NCBI RefSeq assembly: GCF_041053105.1
Contig: NZ_CP163444.1
Location: 5,456,001 to 5,520,000, forward strand
Reading direction: 5' to 3'
From: Streptomyces sp. R44
GTDB taxonomy: Bacteria; Actinomycetota; Actinomycetes; Streptomycetales; Streptomycetaceae
Length of the DNA stretch: 64,000 nucleotides
Position numbers and translations under genes: made by a program. Below are positions 1 through 8,691 of the stretch, one piece after another; position 1 is the first letter of the stretch, and each line of letters begins with the position of its first letter. The notes beneath the pieces are model-generated. The model was not told where the DNA came from and did no database searches. It saw only the letters and a program-made list of their open reading frames with translations.

Positions 1-366
1 CCGTCTGTACGGGTAAGGCAGTTGGCGCCGCCCGGCGAAGCGCAGGAGCTTAGCCGGGCGGCGCCCTGCTGTCCCGTGGATCCGTCAAAACACCTGCGCC
101 CACCGAGGTGTGAGCTTTCACACGCAACACGGAATTGCCTTGCGGCCTCGCCGTCCGGCAGAGTCTTGCTTCCGTCAGGCCCCGCATACGGCACACGTGC
201 ACCCTCAGGGGTGCGCACAGCACCACACAACTCCACAGCCGTCGTCGTATGCCGCCCACAGCACCACGGGCCCGTGTCTTCTGTGACCCCGTACGTCGGA
301 GACCAGTGCCAGGGGCAAGATTTCGCCCGCGTGGTCACCTGTGCGGGCGTGCTGGAAGGAAACCGT
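1..366 (+). promoter_or_regulatory. Untranslated leader of the secreted transglycosylase-like gene
   Basis: This 366-base stretch has no convincing gene. It opens with a very strong hairpin: a perfect 13-bp stem (24-36 with 53-65) and a 16-nt loop, extended by GCAG/CTGC (18-21 with 66-69). A second weaker inverted repeat lies around 198-220. Long structured leaders are typical of cell-wall hydrolase genes in Streptomyces, where c-di-AMP (ydaO) riboswitches occur. I do not see the conserved ydaO core, so I do not call one. The RBS GGAAGGA is at 355-361. Confidence 0.4.
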
Positions 367-1077
367 GTGAGCCGGATCTCGGTCCGGGGATTCGCGGTGG
401 CTTCGGCCACTGCGGTCACCACTGTCGGCGCCATCGCCGGTGTTGCCACGGGCAACGCCGCGCAGCCCTCGGGCGACAACTTCGAGGCCACCGCTGCGGA
501 CACCTCGCTGCTCGCGGACATCCCCGCGGGAGAGCAGGCCCAGGTACAGGTCTCGTCCCTCGCGGAGCAGGCCGACGTCCAGGCCGCCGCCGCCGACGCC
601 GCCGCGAAGAAGTCCGCGGAGGAGTCCGCCCGCATCCGCGCGGCCAAGGACGCCGAGGCGAAGAAGGAGGCCGCCGACAAGGAGGCCGCCGAGGCCAAGG
701 CCGAGAAGGAGCGCAAGGAGGCCGAGGAGCGCGCCAACCGTTCCTCCATCCGCAGCGCCAGCACCTTCGCCACGCAGGGCTCCTACAGCGTCGCCGAGGT
801 CAAGGCGATGGCCCGGCAGATGATGTCGTCCGACCAGTTCTCGTGCTTCAGCAACATCGTGGACCACGAGTCCGGCTGGAACTACCGCGCGACCAACCCG
901 TCCTCGGGTGCCTACGGTCTCGTGCAGGCCCTGCCCGGCTCCAAGATGTCCACGGCCGGCGCCGACTGGCAGACCAACCCGGCCACCCAGATCAAGTGGG
1001 GCCTCAACTACATGGACAGCCGCTACGGCAGCCCGTGCGGTGCCTGGTCCTTCTGGCAGGCCAACCGCTGGTACTAG
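367..1077 (+). CDS. Secreted transglycosylase-like (aggregation-promoting-factor type) protein
   Basis: Predicted 236-residue exported cell-wall protein. The GTG at 367 is chosen because GGAAGGA lies 5-6 nt upstream and the product then begins with a signal peptide (SRISVRGFAVASATA, cleavage near GNAAQPS). Residues about 70-125 form an Ala/Glu/Lys-rich, coiled-coil-like linker. The C-terminal ~100 residues look like a lysozyme-fold SLT domain: a Glu in VDHESGWNY as likely catalytic acid, then ASSGAYGLVQALPGSKM-type residues and a Trp-rich end (GAWSFWQANRWY). This architecture is common in Streptomyces exported hydrolases related to Rpf-like proteins. The exact bond cleaved is inferred. It is monocistronic and followed by a strong hairpin. 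Confidence 0.8.
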   Translation: MSRISVRGFAVASATAVTTVGAIAGVATGNAAQPSGDNFEATAADTSLLADIPAGEQAQVQVSSLAEQADVQAAAADAAAKKSAEESARIRAAKDAEAKKEAADKEAAEAKAEKERKEAEERANRSSIRSASTFATQGSYSVAEVKAMARQMMSSDQFSCFSNIVDHESGWNYRATNPSSGAYGLVQALPGSKMSTAGADWQTNPATQIKWGLNYMDSRYGSPCGAWSFWQANRWY

Positions 1078-1100
1078 ACCCAGCGCGCTCAACCTCCGGG

Positions 1101-1129
1101 AGCCCCTCGCCGTCCTACGGTGAGGGGCT
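1101..1129 (+). terminator. Rho-independent-type terminator
   Basis: The stem AGCCCCTC/GAGGGGCT (1101-1108 with 1122-1129) continues inward through GCCGT/ACGGT with one G-U pair. It lies 24 nt after the transglycosylase stop and is followed by TCTTGCGT. Confidence 0.75.
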
Positions 1130-1185
1130 TCTTGCGTGTAGGTTCGCGAGAAGACGGAGCGGGCGGCGGGGGGAAGAGGAAAGAG

Positions 1186-2622
1186 ATGTCCGGAGTGCCA
1201 GGCTGGCTGGGCCGGCTGGGCGAGAGCCTGAGCCGCATGGGAGAACGACTCGACGAGCGCCGGGCCGAGGCGGAGCGGGAAGACCCGCTCGGACCGCCGT
1301 ACGGCCACGACGTCCCGTACGAGGCCGCGCCCGCGGCTCCCGTACGGCCCGACGTCGACCCCGACACCGCCGCGCCGCTCCCGGAGCCCGAGGCCGCCGC
1401 GGCGGCCGACGCCCCCGCCGAGCAGGGCCGTTCCGTCCCCGCACCCCCCTCGTACGCACCGGCCGTCGCCGCCCGGCCCGACCCCGTCGCCGCCATCCCC
1501 TGGGGCATGCGCGTGGCCGCCGAGGCGGGCTGGCGACTGCTCGTCCTGGCCGGCACGGTCTGGGTGCTGATGAAGGTGATCAGCTCCGTGCAGCTGGTCG
1601 TCCTCGCCTTCGTCGCCGCGCTCCTCGTCACCGCGCTGCTCCAGCCCACCGTCGCCATGCTGCGCCGCAAGGGGCTGCCCCGCGGGCTCGCCACCGCCGT
1701 CACGGCCGTCTCCGGCTTCGTCGTGATGGGCCTGGTCGGCTGGTTCGTGGTCTGGCAGGTCATGGACAACATCGACAACCTGTCCGACCGCGTCAAGGAC
1801 GGCATCGAGGAACTCAAGCACTGGCTGCTCGACAGCCCGTTCCACGTCACCGAGCAGCAGATCAACGACATCGCCAAGAACCTCAGCGAGGCCATCGGCG
1901 CCAACGCCGAGCAGATCACCTCCGCCGGACTCCAGGGCGTCACCGTCATCGTGGAGGCCATGACCGGCATCCTGCTCGCCATGTTCTGCACCCTCTTCCT
2001 GCTCTACGACGGGAAGAAGGTCTGGGAGTGGACGCTCAAGCTGGTGCCCGCCCAGGCCCGGCCCGGCGTCGCCGGCGCGGGCCCCCGCGCCTGGCGCACC
2101 CTCACCGCCTACGTCCGCGGCACCGTCCTCGTCGCCCTCATCGACGCCGTCTTCATCGGCCTCGGACTGTGGTTCCTCGACGTGCCGATGGCGGTGCCGC
2201 TGGCCGTCTTCATCTTCCTGTTCGCCTTCATCCCGCTGGTCGGCGCGGTCATCTCCGGCGCCCTCGCCTGTGTCGTCGCCCTCGTCACCAACGGCGTGTT
2301 CACCGCCCTCATGGTGCTCGTCGTCGTGCTCGCCGTGCAGCAGATCGAAGGCCACGTCCTCCAGCCGTTCATCCTCGGCCGGGCCGTCCGCGTCCACCCG
2401 CTCGCCGTCGTCCTCGCCGTCGCCGCCGGCGGCCTCACCGCCGGGATCGGCGGCGCCGTCGTCGCCGTACCGCTGGTCGCCGTCCTCAACACGGTGGTCG
2501 GCTACCTGCGCGCGTACACCACCGAACAGGCCCTCCGCAGCACCCCCGAGCCGCGCGGGGCGACGGCCTTCGCCGTGGCGCCGGTCCCGGCGCCGGGCGC
2601 CGTCGAGGGGGAGGCCACGTGA
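1186..2622 (+). CDS. AI-2E family (PF01594-like) membrane permease
   Basis: Predicted 478-residue polytopic membrane protein of the AI-2E exporter/YdiK/PerM family, whose substrate in actinomycetes is unknown. The ATG at 1186 follows GGAAGAGGAAAGAG. The N-terminal ~100 residues are Pro/Ala/Glu-rich and probably cytosolic. Hydrophobic segments then cover roughly residues 110-175, 250-275 and 320-440, with the usual central soluble stretch (DNIDNLSDRVKDGIEEL). The C-terminus contains the family-typical QQIEGHVLQPFILG, with aromatic and Pro residues before the last membrane hairpin. The next gene overlaps its stop by 4 bp, implying translational coupling. Confidence 0.85.
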   Translation: MSGVPGWLGRLGESLSRMGERLDERRAEAEREDPLGPPYGHDVPYEAAPAAPVRPDVDPDTAAPLPEPEAAAAADAPAEQGRSVPAPPSYAPAVAARPDPVAAIPWGMRVAAEAGWRLLVLAGTVWVLMKVISSVQLVVLAFVAALLVTALLQPTVAMLRRKGLPRGLATAVTAVSGFVVMGLVGWFVVWQVMDNIDNLSDRVKDGIEELKHWLLDSPFHVTEQQINDIAKNLSEAIGANAEQITSAGLQGVTVIVEAMTGILLAMFCTLFLLYDGKKVWEWTLKLVPAQARPGVAGAGPRAWRTLTAYVRGTVLVALIDAVFIGLGLWFLDVPMAVPLAVFIFLFAFIPLVGAVISGALACVVALVTNGVFTALMVLVVVLAVQQIEGHVLQPFILGRAVRVHPLAVVLAVAAGGLTAGIGGAVVAVPLVAVLNTVVGYLRAYTTEQALRSTPEPRGATAFAVAPVPAPGAVEGEAT

Positions 2623-3293
2623 TATCCGAGCCCGAGCTGGTCGGCGGCGCGGAGTTCGACGACCCCGAGATACTCACCGAGGCGCCGCCGCCGCGCCCGC
2701 CCCGGGCCCGGCGCCCCTGGCTGTGGGCGCTCGGCGGCGCGGTCCTCGCCTCGGCCGTGTGGGGCGGCGGGCTCTACGCGTACGGGCAGAAGAAGGAGCC
2801 GGGCCCGGACCTCGGCGGCTACACCGCGGAGGTGAAGCTCTGCGAGGTGGCGAAGCTGAAGGCGCTCGGCGGGATCCTCGGCAAGCGGAGCCAGGACGGC
2901 GTCGGGCCCGAGATGGACGATCCGTCGGTGTACGAGACGTCCTGCCAGATGACCTTCGGCGATCCGGACGCCGGGTACAGCGCCTCCCTCACGTACACCC
3001 TGCACAAGGTGACCGACCCGGGGCCCGAGTTCATGGCCCGGTCGAAGTACTACGACCTCACCACGCCGGTCGGCGGTCTCGGGGAGCAGGCCTTCTTCGA
3101 CGGCCGCGGCGGCGAGGGCGGGGACCTCAGGATCCTCGACGGGCAGGCCGAGATCGCGCTCAACATCTACCGGCAGTACTCGACCGACGCGCAGGGGCGC
3201 CCGCTCGGGGAGGGCAAGGAGATCGACCTCTCCGGCATCGACGTCCCCATGACCCAGGACATGCTGGCCGTCCTGGCGCAGCTGAAGAAATGA
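2619..3293 (+). CDS. Small membrane-anchored protein of unknown function
   Basis: 224-residue protein starting at a GTG inside the GTGA overlap with the permease gene, so the two are probably co-translated. Residues 1-40 are acidic and Pro-rich. A single transmembrane segment (WLWALGGAVLASAVWGGGLYAYG, split as WLWALGGAVLAS and AVWGGGLYAYG) lies at about 42-65, followed by an exported ~155-residue domain with two Cys (LCEVAKL and TSCQMTF). I do not recognise a named family. The layout resembles DUF3558-like sensor or anchor proteins of actinomycetes. A function linked to the permease is inference from coupling only. Confidence 0.7.
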   Translation: MISEPELVGGAEFDDPEILTEAPPPRPPRARRPWLWALGGAVLASAVWGGGLYAYGQKKEPGPDLGGYTAEVKLCEVAKLKALGGILGKRSQDGVGPEMDDPSVYETSCQMTFGDPDAGYSASLTYTLHKVTDPGPEFMARSKYYDLTTPVGGLGEQAFFDGRGGEGGDLRILDGQAEIALNIYRQYSTDAQGRPLGEGKEIDLSGIDVPMTQDMLAVLAQLKK

Positions 3294-3296
3294 CGG

Positions 3297-3329
3297 AAGG
3301 GCCCCGGGGCGCGAAGCCCCGGGGCCCTT
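3297..3329. terminator. Bidirectional terminator
   Basis: A 14-bp perfect stem (3297-3310 with 3316-3329) and loop GCGAA lie between the convergent membrane-protein and ahpD genes, 3 nt after the former's stop. Confidence 0.85.
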
Positions 3330-3353
3330 CTCGTACCGCTCGTACGGCCGTGC

Positions 3354-3887
3354 CTACTCGGCGAGGACCGCTTCCGCGTCGAGGGTGACGCCGACCGCCT
3401 GGATCACCGCGGCGATCTTCACGGCCTCCTGGATCGTGGCGCGGTCGACACCGGCCTGGCGCAGGACCTGCTCGTGCGAGTCCAGGCACTGGCCGCAGCC
3501 GTTGATCGCGGAGACGGCCAGCGACCAGAGCTCGAAGTCGACCTTCTCGACGCCCGGGTTGCCGATGACGTTCATCCGCAGGCCGGCGCGCATCGTCCCG
3601 TACTCGGGGTCCGACAGCAGGTGCCGGGTCCGGTAGAAGACGTTGTTCATCGCCATGATCGCGGCGGCGGACTTGGCGGCCTGGTACGCCTCGGGCTTCA
3701 GGTTGGCCTGGGCCTCGGGCTCCAGCTCCTTGAGCACCTTCGGCGAGCGCGAGGCGATCGCGCAGGCGAGGACGGTGCCCCACAGCTGCTGCTGCGGCAG
3801 GTCGCTGTTACCGATGACCGAACCGAGGTTCAGCTTCAGGTCCTTGGCGAAGTCCGGTATGGCGGACTTCAGTTCGTCGAGAGCCAT
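3354..3887 (-). CDS. ahpD: Alkyl hydroperoxidase AhpD
   Basis: 177-residue CMD-family protein, the usual AhpD length. The catalytic CxxC is visible as CGQC (Cys131/Cys134) followed by a conserved His (DSHEQ, His138), matching the Cys130-Cys133-His137 centre of mycobacterial AhpD. In the family, AhpD reduces AhpC, through lipoyl carriers in Mycobacterium, and has weak peroxidase activity itself. It lies 12 bp downstream of ahpC on the same strand, so the two form an operon. The divergent oxyR points to peroxide induction. Confidence 0.95.
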   Translation of the reverse strand: MALDELKSAIPDFAKDLKLNLGSVIGNSDLPQQQLWGTVLACAIASRSPKVLKELEPEAQANLKPEAYQAAKSAAAIMAMNNVFYRTRHLLSDPEYGTMRAGLRMNVIGNPGVEKVDFELWSLAVSAINGCGQCLDSHEQVLRQAGVDRATIQEAVKIAAVIQAVGVTLDAEAVLAE

Positions 3888-3899
3888 GTCGGATCGCCC

Positions 3900-4454
3900 T
3901 TACTCGCCGGCGAGGAGGGCGGCGGCGTCGAGGGTGCCCTCGCCCTTGTTCCAGTTGCACGGGCAGAGCTCGTCGGTCTGCAGGGCGTCGAGGACCCGCA
4001 GGACCTCCTTGGGGTTACGGCCGACGGAGCCGGCGGTCACCATCGTGAACTGGATCTCGTTGTTCGGGTCGACGATGAAGACGGCGCGCTGGGCGAAGCC
4101 GTCCTCGCCGCGGACGCCGCAGTCGCTCATGAGCTCGTGCTTCGAGTCGGCCAGCATCGGGAAGGGCAGGTCACGCAGGTCGGCGTGGTCCTTGCGCCAG
4201 GCGTGGTGGACGAACTCGGAGTCGCCGGAGACGCCGAGGATCTGGGCGTCGCGGTCGGCGAACTCGTCGTTCAGCTTGCCGAACGCGGCGATCTCGGTCG
4301 GGCAGACGAAGGTGAAGTCCTTCGGCCAGAAGAACACCACGCGCCACTTGCCCTCGTAGGACTTGTGGTCGATCTGCGCGAACTCCTTGCCGCTCTCCAG
4401 CGACACGCAGGCGGTCAGGTCGTAGGTGGGGAACTTGTCACCGACAGTGAGCAC
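3900..4454 (-). CDS. ahpC: Peroxiredoxin AhpC
   Basis: 184-residue 2-Cys peroxiredoxin that reduces organic hydroperoxides and H2O2. The peroxidatic cysteine is Cys51 in FVCPTE. The C-terminal DELCPCNW supplies Cys164/Cys166, the two-cysteine arrangement known from mycobacterial AhpC with three redox cysteines. It starts at GTG 4454, preceded by AAGGAG. It is the first gene of the ahpC-ahpD operon and is divergent from oxyR with a 133-bp shared control region. Confidence 0.95.
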   Translation of the reverse strand: MLTVGDKFPTYDLTACVSLESGKEFAQIDHKSYEGKWRVVFFWPKDFTFVCPTEIAAFGKLNDEFADRDAQILGVSGDSEFVHHAWRKDHADLRDLPFPMLADSKHELMSDCGVRGEDGFAQRAVFIVDPNNEIQFTMVTAGSVGRNPKEVLRVLDALQTDELCPCNWNKGEGTLDAAALLAGE

Positions 4455-4587
4455 GCGCTCTCCTTGCAGGGTGGAAGGTGCCCTTTTGGGGTCTTCCGTG
4501 AGGGGTTGGACGGCTCACAGCATGGCACGGAGTGCATTGATCAGTGAAATAGCTAGAGTGGGTCGTGTTGATCGAAGGTGGTTATCA
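4455..4587. promoter_or_regulatory. ahpC/oxyR divergent control region
   Basis: This short divergent region contains a LysR-type T-N11-A box, TGAT-N11-ATCA at 4569-4572/4584-4587, directly before the oxyR start. A second related element (GATCAGTGAAATAG) lies near 4538-4551. TAGAGT (4553-4558) could be the oxyR -10. OxyR binding here is expected from the known Streptomyces oxyR-ahpC arrangement. The exact sites are my reading. Confidence 0.5.
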
Positions 4588-5556
4588 GTGGCATCCCCGT
4601 ACAGCACCCCGCACGGCCCGCACCGAGGCAAGCAGCCGAGCCTCTCGCAGCTCAGAGCGTTCGCGGCGGTCGCCGAGCATCTGCACTTCCGCGATGCGGC
4701 GGCCGCCATCGGCATGAGCCAGCCCGCGCTCTCGGGCGCGGTTTCGGCTCTCGAAGAGGCACTCGGTGTCCAGCTTCTTGAGCGTACGACGCGGAAGGTG
4801 CTGCTCTCGCCCGCGGGGGAGCGGCTCGCGGTCCGCGCCCGGACGGTCCTCGACGCGGTGGCGGAGCTCATGGAGGAGGCGGAGGCCGCCCAGGCCCCCT
4901 TCACCGGGGTCCTCCGGCTCGGCGTGATCCCGACCGTCGCGCCGTATCTGCTGCCCACCGTCCTGCGGCTCGTCCACCGCCGCTACCCCGAGCTCGACCT
5001 CCAGGTCCACGAGGAGCAGACCTCCTCGCTCCTGGAGGGGCTCGGCGCCGGGCGGCTCGACCTGCTGCTGCTCGCCGTGCCGCTCGGCGTGCCCGGTGTC
5101 GCCGAACTCCCCCTCTTCGACGAGGACTTCGTCCTGGTCACCCCCGAGGGGCATCCGCTGGCCGGGCGCGACGACATCCCGCGCGAGGCCCTCAAGGAGC
5201 TCCGGCTGCTGCTCCTCGACGAGGGGCACTGCCTGCGCGACCAGGCCCTCGACATCTGCCGGGAGGCCGGGCGCACCGACGGTGCCGAGGTCACCACCAC
5301 CGCCGCCGGGCTCGCCACCCTGGTCCAGCTCGTCGCCGGCGGCCTCGGGGTGACCCTGCTGCCGCGCACCGCCGTGACCGTCGAGACCGCCCGTAACACC
5401 GCCCTGTGGACCGGGAGGTTCGCCGAACCGGCGCCCTCGCGGCGGATCGCCCTCGCGATGCGGACGGGCGCGGCCCGGCACGCCGAGTTCGAGGAGCTGG
5501 CGGCAGCCCTGCGCGGGGCGATGAAGGGACTTCCCGTACGGGTGCTGGGCGCCTGA
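4588..5556 (+). CDS. oxyR: LysR-family peroxide sensor OxyR
   Basis: 322 residues from the GTG at 4588, chosen for AAGGTGG about 8 nt upstream. An N-terminal LysR HTH (SLSQLRAFAAVAEHLHFRDAA region) and an effector domain follow. The redox pair is visible in GHCLRDQALDIC, with the same 9-residue Cys spacing as Cys199/Cys208 of E. coli OxyR. The protein should activate or repress ahpCD according to peroxide and autoregulate through the box overlapping its own start. It stands alone, closed by a long terminator. Confidence 0.93.
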   Translation: MASPYSTPHGPHRGKQPSLSQLRAFAAVAEHLHFRDAAAAIGMSQPALSGAVSALEEALGVQLLERTTRKVLLSPAGERLAVRARTVLDAVAELMEEAEAAQAPFTGVLRLGVIPTVAPYLLPTVLRLVHRRYPELDLQVHEEQTSSLLEGLGAGRLDLLLLAVPLGVPGVAELPLFDEDFVLVTPEGHPLAGRDDIPREALKELRLLLLDEGHCLRDQALDICREAGRTDGAEVTTTAAGLATLVQLVAGGLGVTLLPRTAVTVETARNTALWTGRFAEPAPSRRIALAMRTGAARHAEFEELAAALRGAMKGLPVRVLGA

Positions 5557-5568
5557 CCCCGTACGGGT

Positions 5569-5618
5569 GAGGGGCGCCGGTTCCTGGCACCCCCCGGTGT
5601 CAGGAGCCGACGCCCCTC
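5569..5618. terminator. Bidirectional terminator between oxyR and the ABC permease
   Basis: The outer stem GAGGGGCG/CGCCCCTC (5569-5576 with 5611-5618) encloses a 13-bp inner stem (5579-5591 with 5596-5608) containing two G-U pairs. It serves the two convergent genes. Confidence 0.85.
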
Positions 5619-5638
5619 TCGTACATGCGAACGGCGGG

Positions 5639-8011
5639 TTACTCCGTGCGCAGCCCGTCCGCCCGCATCAGCCGCCACAGCACGGGCATGCTCAGCAGCG
5701 TCACGACCGCGATGAGACCGAGGCCGATCCCGACCACGGGCAGGAAGACCCACCAGTCGTGCACCCGCTGACCGCCCATCCTCAGCAGGACCACCCCGAG
5801 GCCGAGGCCGCCCGCCACGGCGAGGGCGAGTCCGAGGAGGATCGGCACCGCCGTCTGCCAGAGCACCGACCAGCTCAGGGTCGAGCGCCGGGTGCCGAAG
5901 GCGACGAGCGAGGACAGCAGCCGCTTCCGGTCCCGCAGTTGCTCCAGGGTCGCGACCAGGAGCGAGGCCGCCACCAGGAGCATCGTCAGGGTGGAGCCGA
6001 CGAGGATGCCGGTGCGGACGCTGGAGAACGCCGCGTCGCGCTCGGTGTCCTTCAGGGTGCGGACCCAGGACGTCGGATCGATGGCGTCCGCCGTGTTCCG
6101 CACGAGGTCGGCGGCGTCGGGCACGGCCGGGTCGAGCCGGACCATGGCCTGCGCGTCGGGCTCGTCGAGTTCGGCGGTGCCGATCGCCGACGGGGTGGCG
6201 AGGACGCCGTACTGGTACATGCCCGTCGGGTCGGGGCGGGCGTCCACGACCCTGGCGGCGGTGGGGATGCGCCACTCCGGCAGCGGGGTGCCCTTCGGGC
6301 GCTGCGGCGCGCTCGGGTGCGGATGCGGGTCGCGCAGGGCGACCGTGGCGCCGGGCCGGGCGGTCCTGGTGACGAGGGAGTCGTCCGGGTTGCCCTGCTT
6401 GCCGTGCGCGAGGAAGACGAACACGTCGCCGTCCGTGCAGGAGGGAAGCGTCGCGAACTCCCGGAGGGAGGCGCAGTCGCCGACCCGGAGCGAGGCCTGC
6501 GGGGAGAACTCCTCGCCGCCCTTCAGGGGGCCGGGCCGCCACACGCGCGACTCGACGATGCCGATCACGCCGGCGACGCCCTCGGTCCCGCGGAGGCGGT
6601 CGATCATCCCGCGGGCCTCCTCGGCGTTCTCGGCGTCGACGCCGATCGCGATCTGGGCGCGGGAGGTGTCCTCGCCGGTGGGGCTCGTGAAGTCGCTCTC
6701 CATCGCCTGGAAGAGCATCTGGAGGGCGATCGCCCCGGTCGCCGCGACGACGATCCCGCTGACCGCGCGGGCCGCCGTGCCGCTGCTCAGCTGGAGCCTG
6801 CGGACCGCCAGCTGCCAGGCCACGGGACCGGCGTGCAGCCGCTTCACGCCGGCCTCGACGAGCCACGGCAGCAGCGTGGTGAGGCCGATCAGGGCGAGTG
6901 TCGTGCCGAGCACGACGCTCACGCTGTCGATGCTCGTCTGGTTCGCGCGGATGTCGCCGATGAGCGGGACGAGGAAGGCGACGCCGGCCGCGATCAGCAG
7001 CAGTCGCCACCACAGCCGGCGGCGGCGCGGGGTGGAGGTGCGGACGACGCCGAGCGGTTCGATGGCCACCCCGCGCAGCGCGAAGAGGGTGACCACGACC
7101 GAGGCGACCGGGACGACGGCGAGGACGAGCACGGCGAGCGCGGTCATCGGGACGACGTCGCCGGGGTAGGCGTTGACGTCCCAGATGGTGAACGCCCCCG
7201 CGAACTGCCGGGCCACCGCGAAGAGTCCGAGGCCCACGAGCAGGCCGAGCAGCGCGCTCGCGAGGGATTCGCCGGCCGCGATCCGACGGGTCATGGCGGT
7301 GTCCGCGCCGATCAGCCGGAGTGCCGCGAGCCGCCGGTCGCGCTGCTCGCCGCCGAAGCGGACGGCGGTCGCGACGAAGACCAGTACGGGGAGGAGCAGG
7401 ACGACGCAGGCGACGACGACGAGGAGGATCAGGAACGCGTTCATCGGTTCCTCGGGCACCGACCAGCCGTAGCGCGTGCCGCGCCCGTCGAGGTTGTCGG
7501 CGTCGAGGAAGCCGACGTGGGCGACGTACCGGAGTTCGGCGGGGCCGATGAGTCCGGCCGGGCCGATCGTTCCGGCGACCTCGTAGGGGAGCCGCTTCTT
7601 CAGGAGGGCGCCCTCGGGGGAGTCGAGCAGCTCGCCGAGCGCGGGGGAGACCAGCATCTCGCCGGTCCGGGGGAAGGCCGGGGCGCCCGGCGGGAGCGGG
7701 GGAGCGTCGCCCTCGGGGCGCAGCAGCAGTCCGCTGATGACGTCGTCCCGGTAGACGGTGGTCCGGCTCAGGTGGAGGAAGGAGTCGGGGCGGGGCGAGG
7801 TGACCTCCTCGCTGCCGTCGACGGCCCGGACCGACTCCCGCACCTCCCGCTGGAAGAGCATGTTCGGGAAGGAGGCGGCGAGCAGCAGGAGGGCCACGCC
7901 GAAGCCGACGCCGGTGGCGGTCAGTACGGTGCGGAGCAGGCCGGAGCGGCCGCCGGTGACCGCGAACCGGGCGCCGAGCGTCAGGTCGCGGGCCCAGGTG
8001 CCGAGGCTCAT
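5639..8011 (-). CDS. FtsX-like ABC transporter permease
   Basis: 790-residue membrane protein. The ATG at 8011 overlaps the ATPase stop (ATGA). The N-terminal segment (TVLTATGVGFGVALLLLAAS) is the first membrane helix, followed by a large extracytoplasmic domain. FtsX-type membrane bundles then lie near residues 185-330, and a second extracellular domain and membrane bundle follow, ending with GLIAVVTLLSMPVLWRLM. This duplicated layout is typical of MacB/FtsX-family permeases exporting peptides, drugs or lipids. The substrate is unknown. It is third in a PadR-ATPase-permease operon. Confidence 0.9.
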   Translation of the reverse strand: MSLGTWARDLTLGARFAVTGGRSGLLRTVLTATGVGFGVALLLLAASFPNMLFQREVRESVRAVDGSEEVTSPRPDSFLHLSRTTVYRDDVISGLLLRPEGDAPPLPPGAPAFPRTGEMLVSPALGELLDSPEGALLKKRLPYEVAGTIGPAGLIGPAELRYVAHVGFLDADNLDGRGTRYGWSVPEEPMNAFLILLVVVACVVLLLPVLVFVATAVRFGGEQRDRRLAALRLIGADTAMTRRIAAGESLASALLGLLVGLGLFAVARQFAGAFTIWDVNAYPGDVVPMTALAVLVLAVVPVASVVVTLFALRGVAIEPLGVVRTSTPRRRRLWWRLLLIAAGVAFLVPLIGDIRANQTSIDSVSVVLGTTLALIGLTTLLPWLVEAGVKRLHAGPVAWQLAVRRLQLSSGTAARAVSGIVVAATGAIALQMLFQAMESDFTSPTGEDTSRAQIAIGVDAENAEEARGMIDRLRGTEGVAGVIGIVESRVWRPGPLKGGEEFSPQASLRVGDCASLREFATLPSCTDGDVFVFLAHGKQGNPDDSLVTRTARPGATVALRDPHPHPSAPQRPKGTPLPEWRIPTAARVVDARPDPTGMYQYGVLATPSAIGTAELDEPDAQAMVRLDPAVPDAADLVRNTADAIDPTSWVRTLKDTERDAAFSSVRTGILVGSTLTMLLVAASLLVATLEQLRDRKRLLSSLVAFGTRRSTLSWSVLWQTAVPILLGLALAVAGGLGLGVVLLRMGGQRVHDWWVFLPVVGIGLGLIAVVTLLSMPVLWRLMRADGLRTE

Positions 8012-8691
8012 GCGGCCCACTCCGAGTCCCGTACCGAACCGTCCCGCACGACGACCTCGCGGTCGGAGTAGGCGGCGACCCGGGCCTCGTGGGTGACGAG
8101 GACGACGGCGGCGCCGGTGTCCCGGGAGGCGTCGGTGAGGAGCCGCATGACCCGCTCGCCGTTGAGGGAGTCGAGCGCGCCGGTCGGCTCGTCGGCGAAG
8201 ATCACGCGCGGGGCGGTGACGAGGGCGCGGGCGACGGCGACGCGCTGGCCCTGGCCGCCGGATATCTCGCCGGGGCGCTTGCCGCCGATGCTGTCGACCT
8301 CCAGGCGGGCGAGCCACTCGGCGGCCCTGGCCTCGGCGGTCCTCCGCTTCTCGCCGTTGAGGCGGAGCGGGAGGGCGACGTTCTCGACGCAGGTCAGCTC
8401 GGGGACGAGCTGGCCGAACTGGAAGACGAAGCCGAAGTCGGTGCGGCGCAGGGAGCTGCGGGCCCCGTCGGAGAGCGCGGTGAGCTCGCGTCCGTCGTAG
8501 GTGATGGTGCCGGCGTCGGGGCGCACGATGCCGGCCAGGCAGTGCAGGAGGGTCGACTTGCCGGAGCCGGAGGGGCCCATGACGGCGACGACCTCGCCGG
8601 CCCGGAGGGCGAAGTCGGCGCCCGCGAGCGCCGGGGTCGGGCCGTAGGCCTTGTCCAGTCCTGTGGCGCGCAGGAGGGGGGTGGAGCTCAT
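8008..8691 (-). CDS. ABC transporter ATP-binding protein (MacB/LolD-type)
   Basis: 227 residues. Walker A is GPSGSGKST, the signature motif SGGQGQRVAVARAL, and Walker B VIFADEPTGALDS followed by the H-loop (VTHEA). The DEPTGALDS sequence is typical of MacB/LolD-class ATPases that partner FtsX-like permeases. Start and stop overlap the neighbouring genes by 4 bp on each side, so the three products are probably made in fixed ratio. Confidence 0.95.
   Translation of the reverse strand: MSSTPLLRATGLDKAYGPTPALAGADFALRAGEVVAVMGPSGSGKSTLLHCLAGIVRPDAGTITYDGRELTALSDGARSSLRRTDFGFVFQFGQLVPELTCVENVALPLRLNGEKRRTAEARAAEWLARLEVDSIGGKRPGEISGGQGQRVAVARALVTAPRVIFADEPTGALDSLNGERVMRLLTDASRDTGAAVVLVTHEARVAAYSDREVVVRDGSVRDSEWAA

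Noticed and set aside
28..366. c-di-AMP (ydaO) riboswitch in the leader
   Set aside because: The position is suggestive, but the conserved core sequence blocks are not recognisable.
205..2397. Very long Asp/Gly/His-rich antisense open frames across the transglycosylase and permease genes
   Set aside because: They are GC-bias shadows of the genes on the other strand, with unnatural composition and no start signal.
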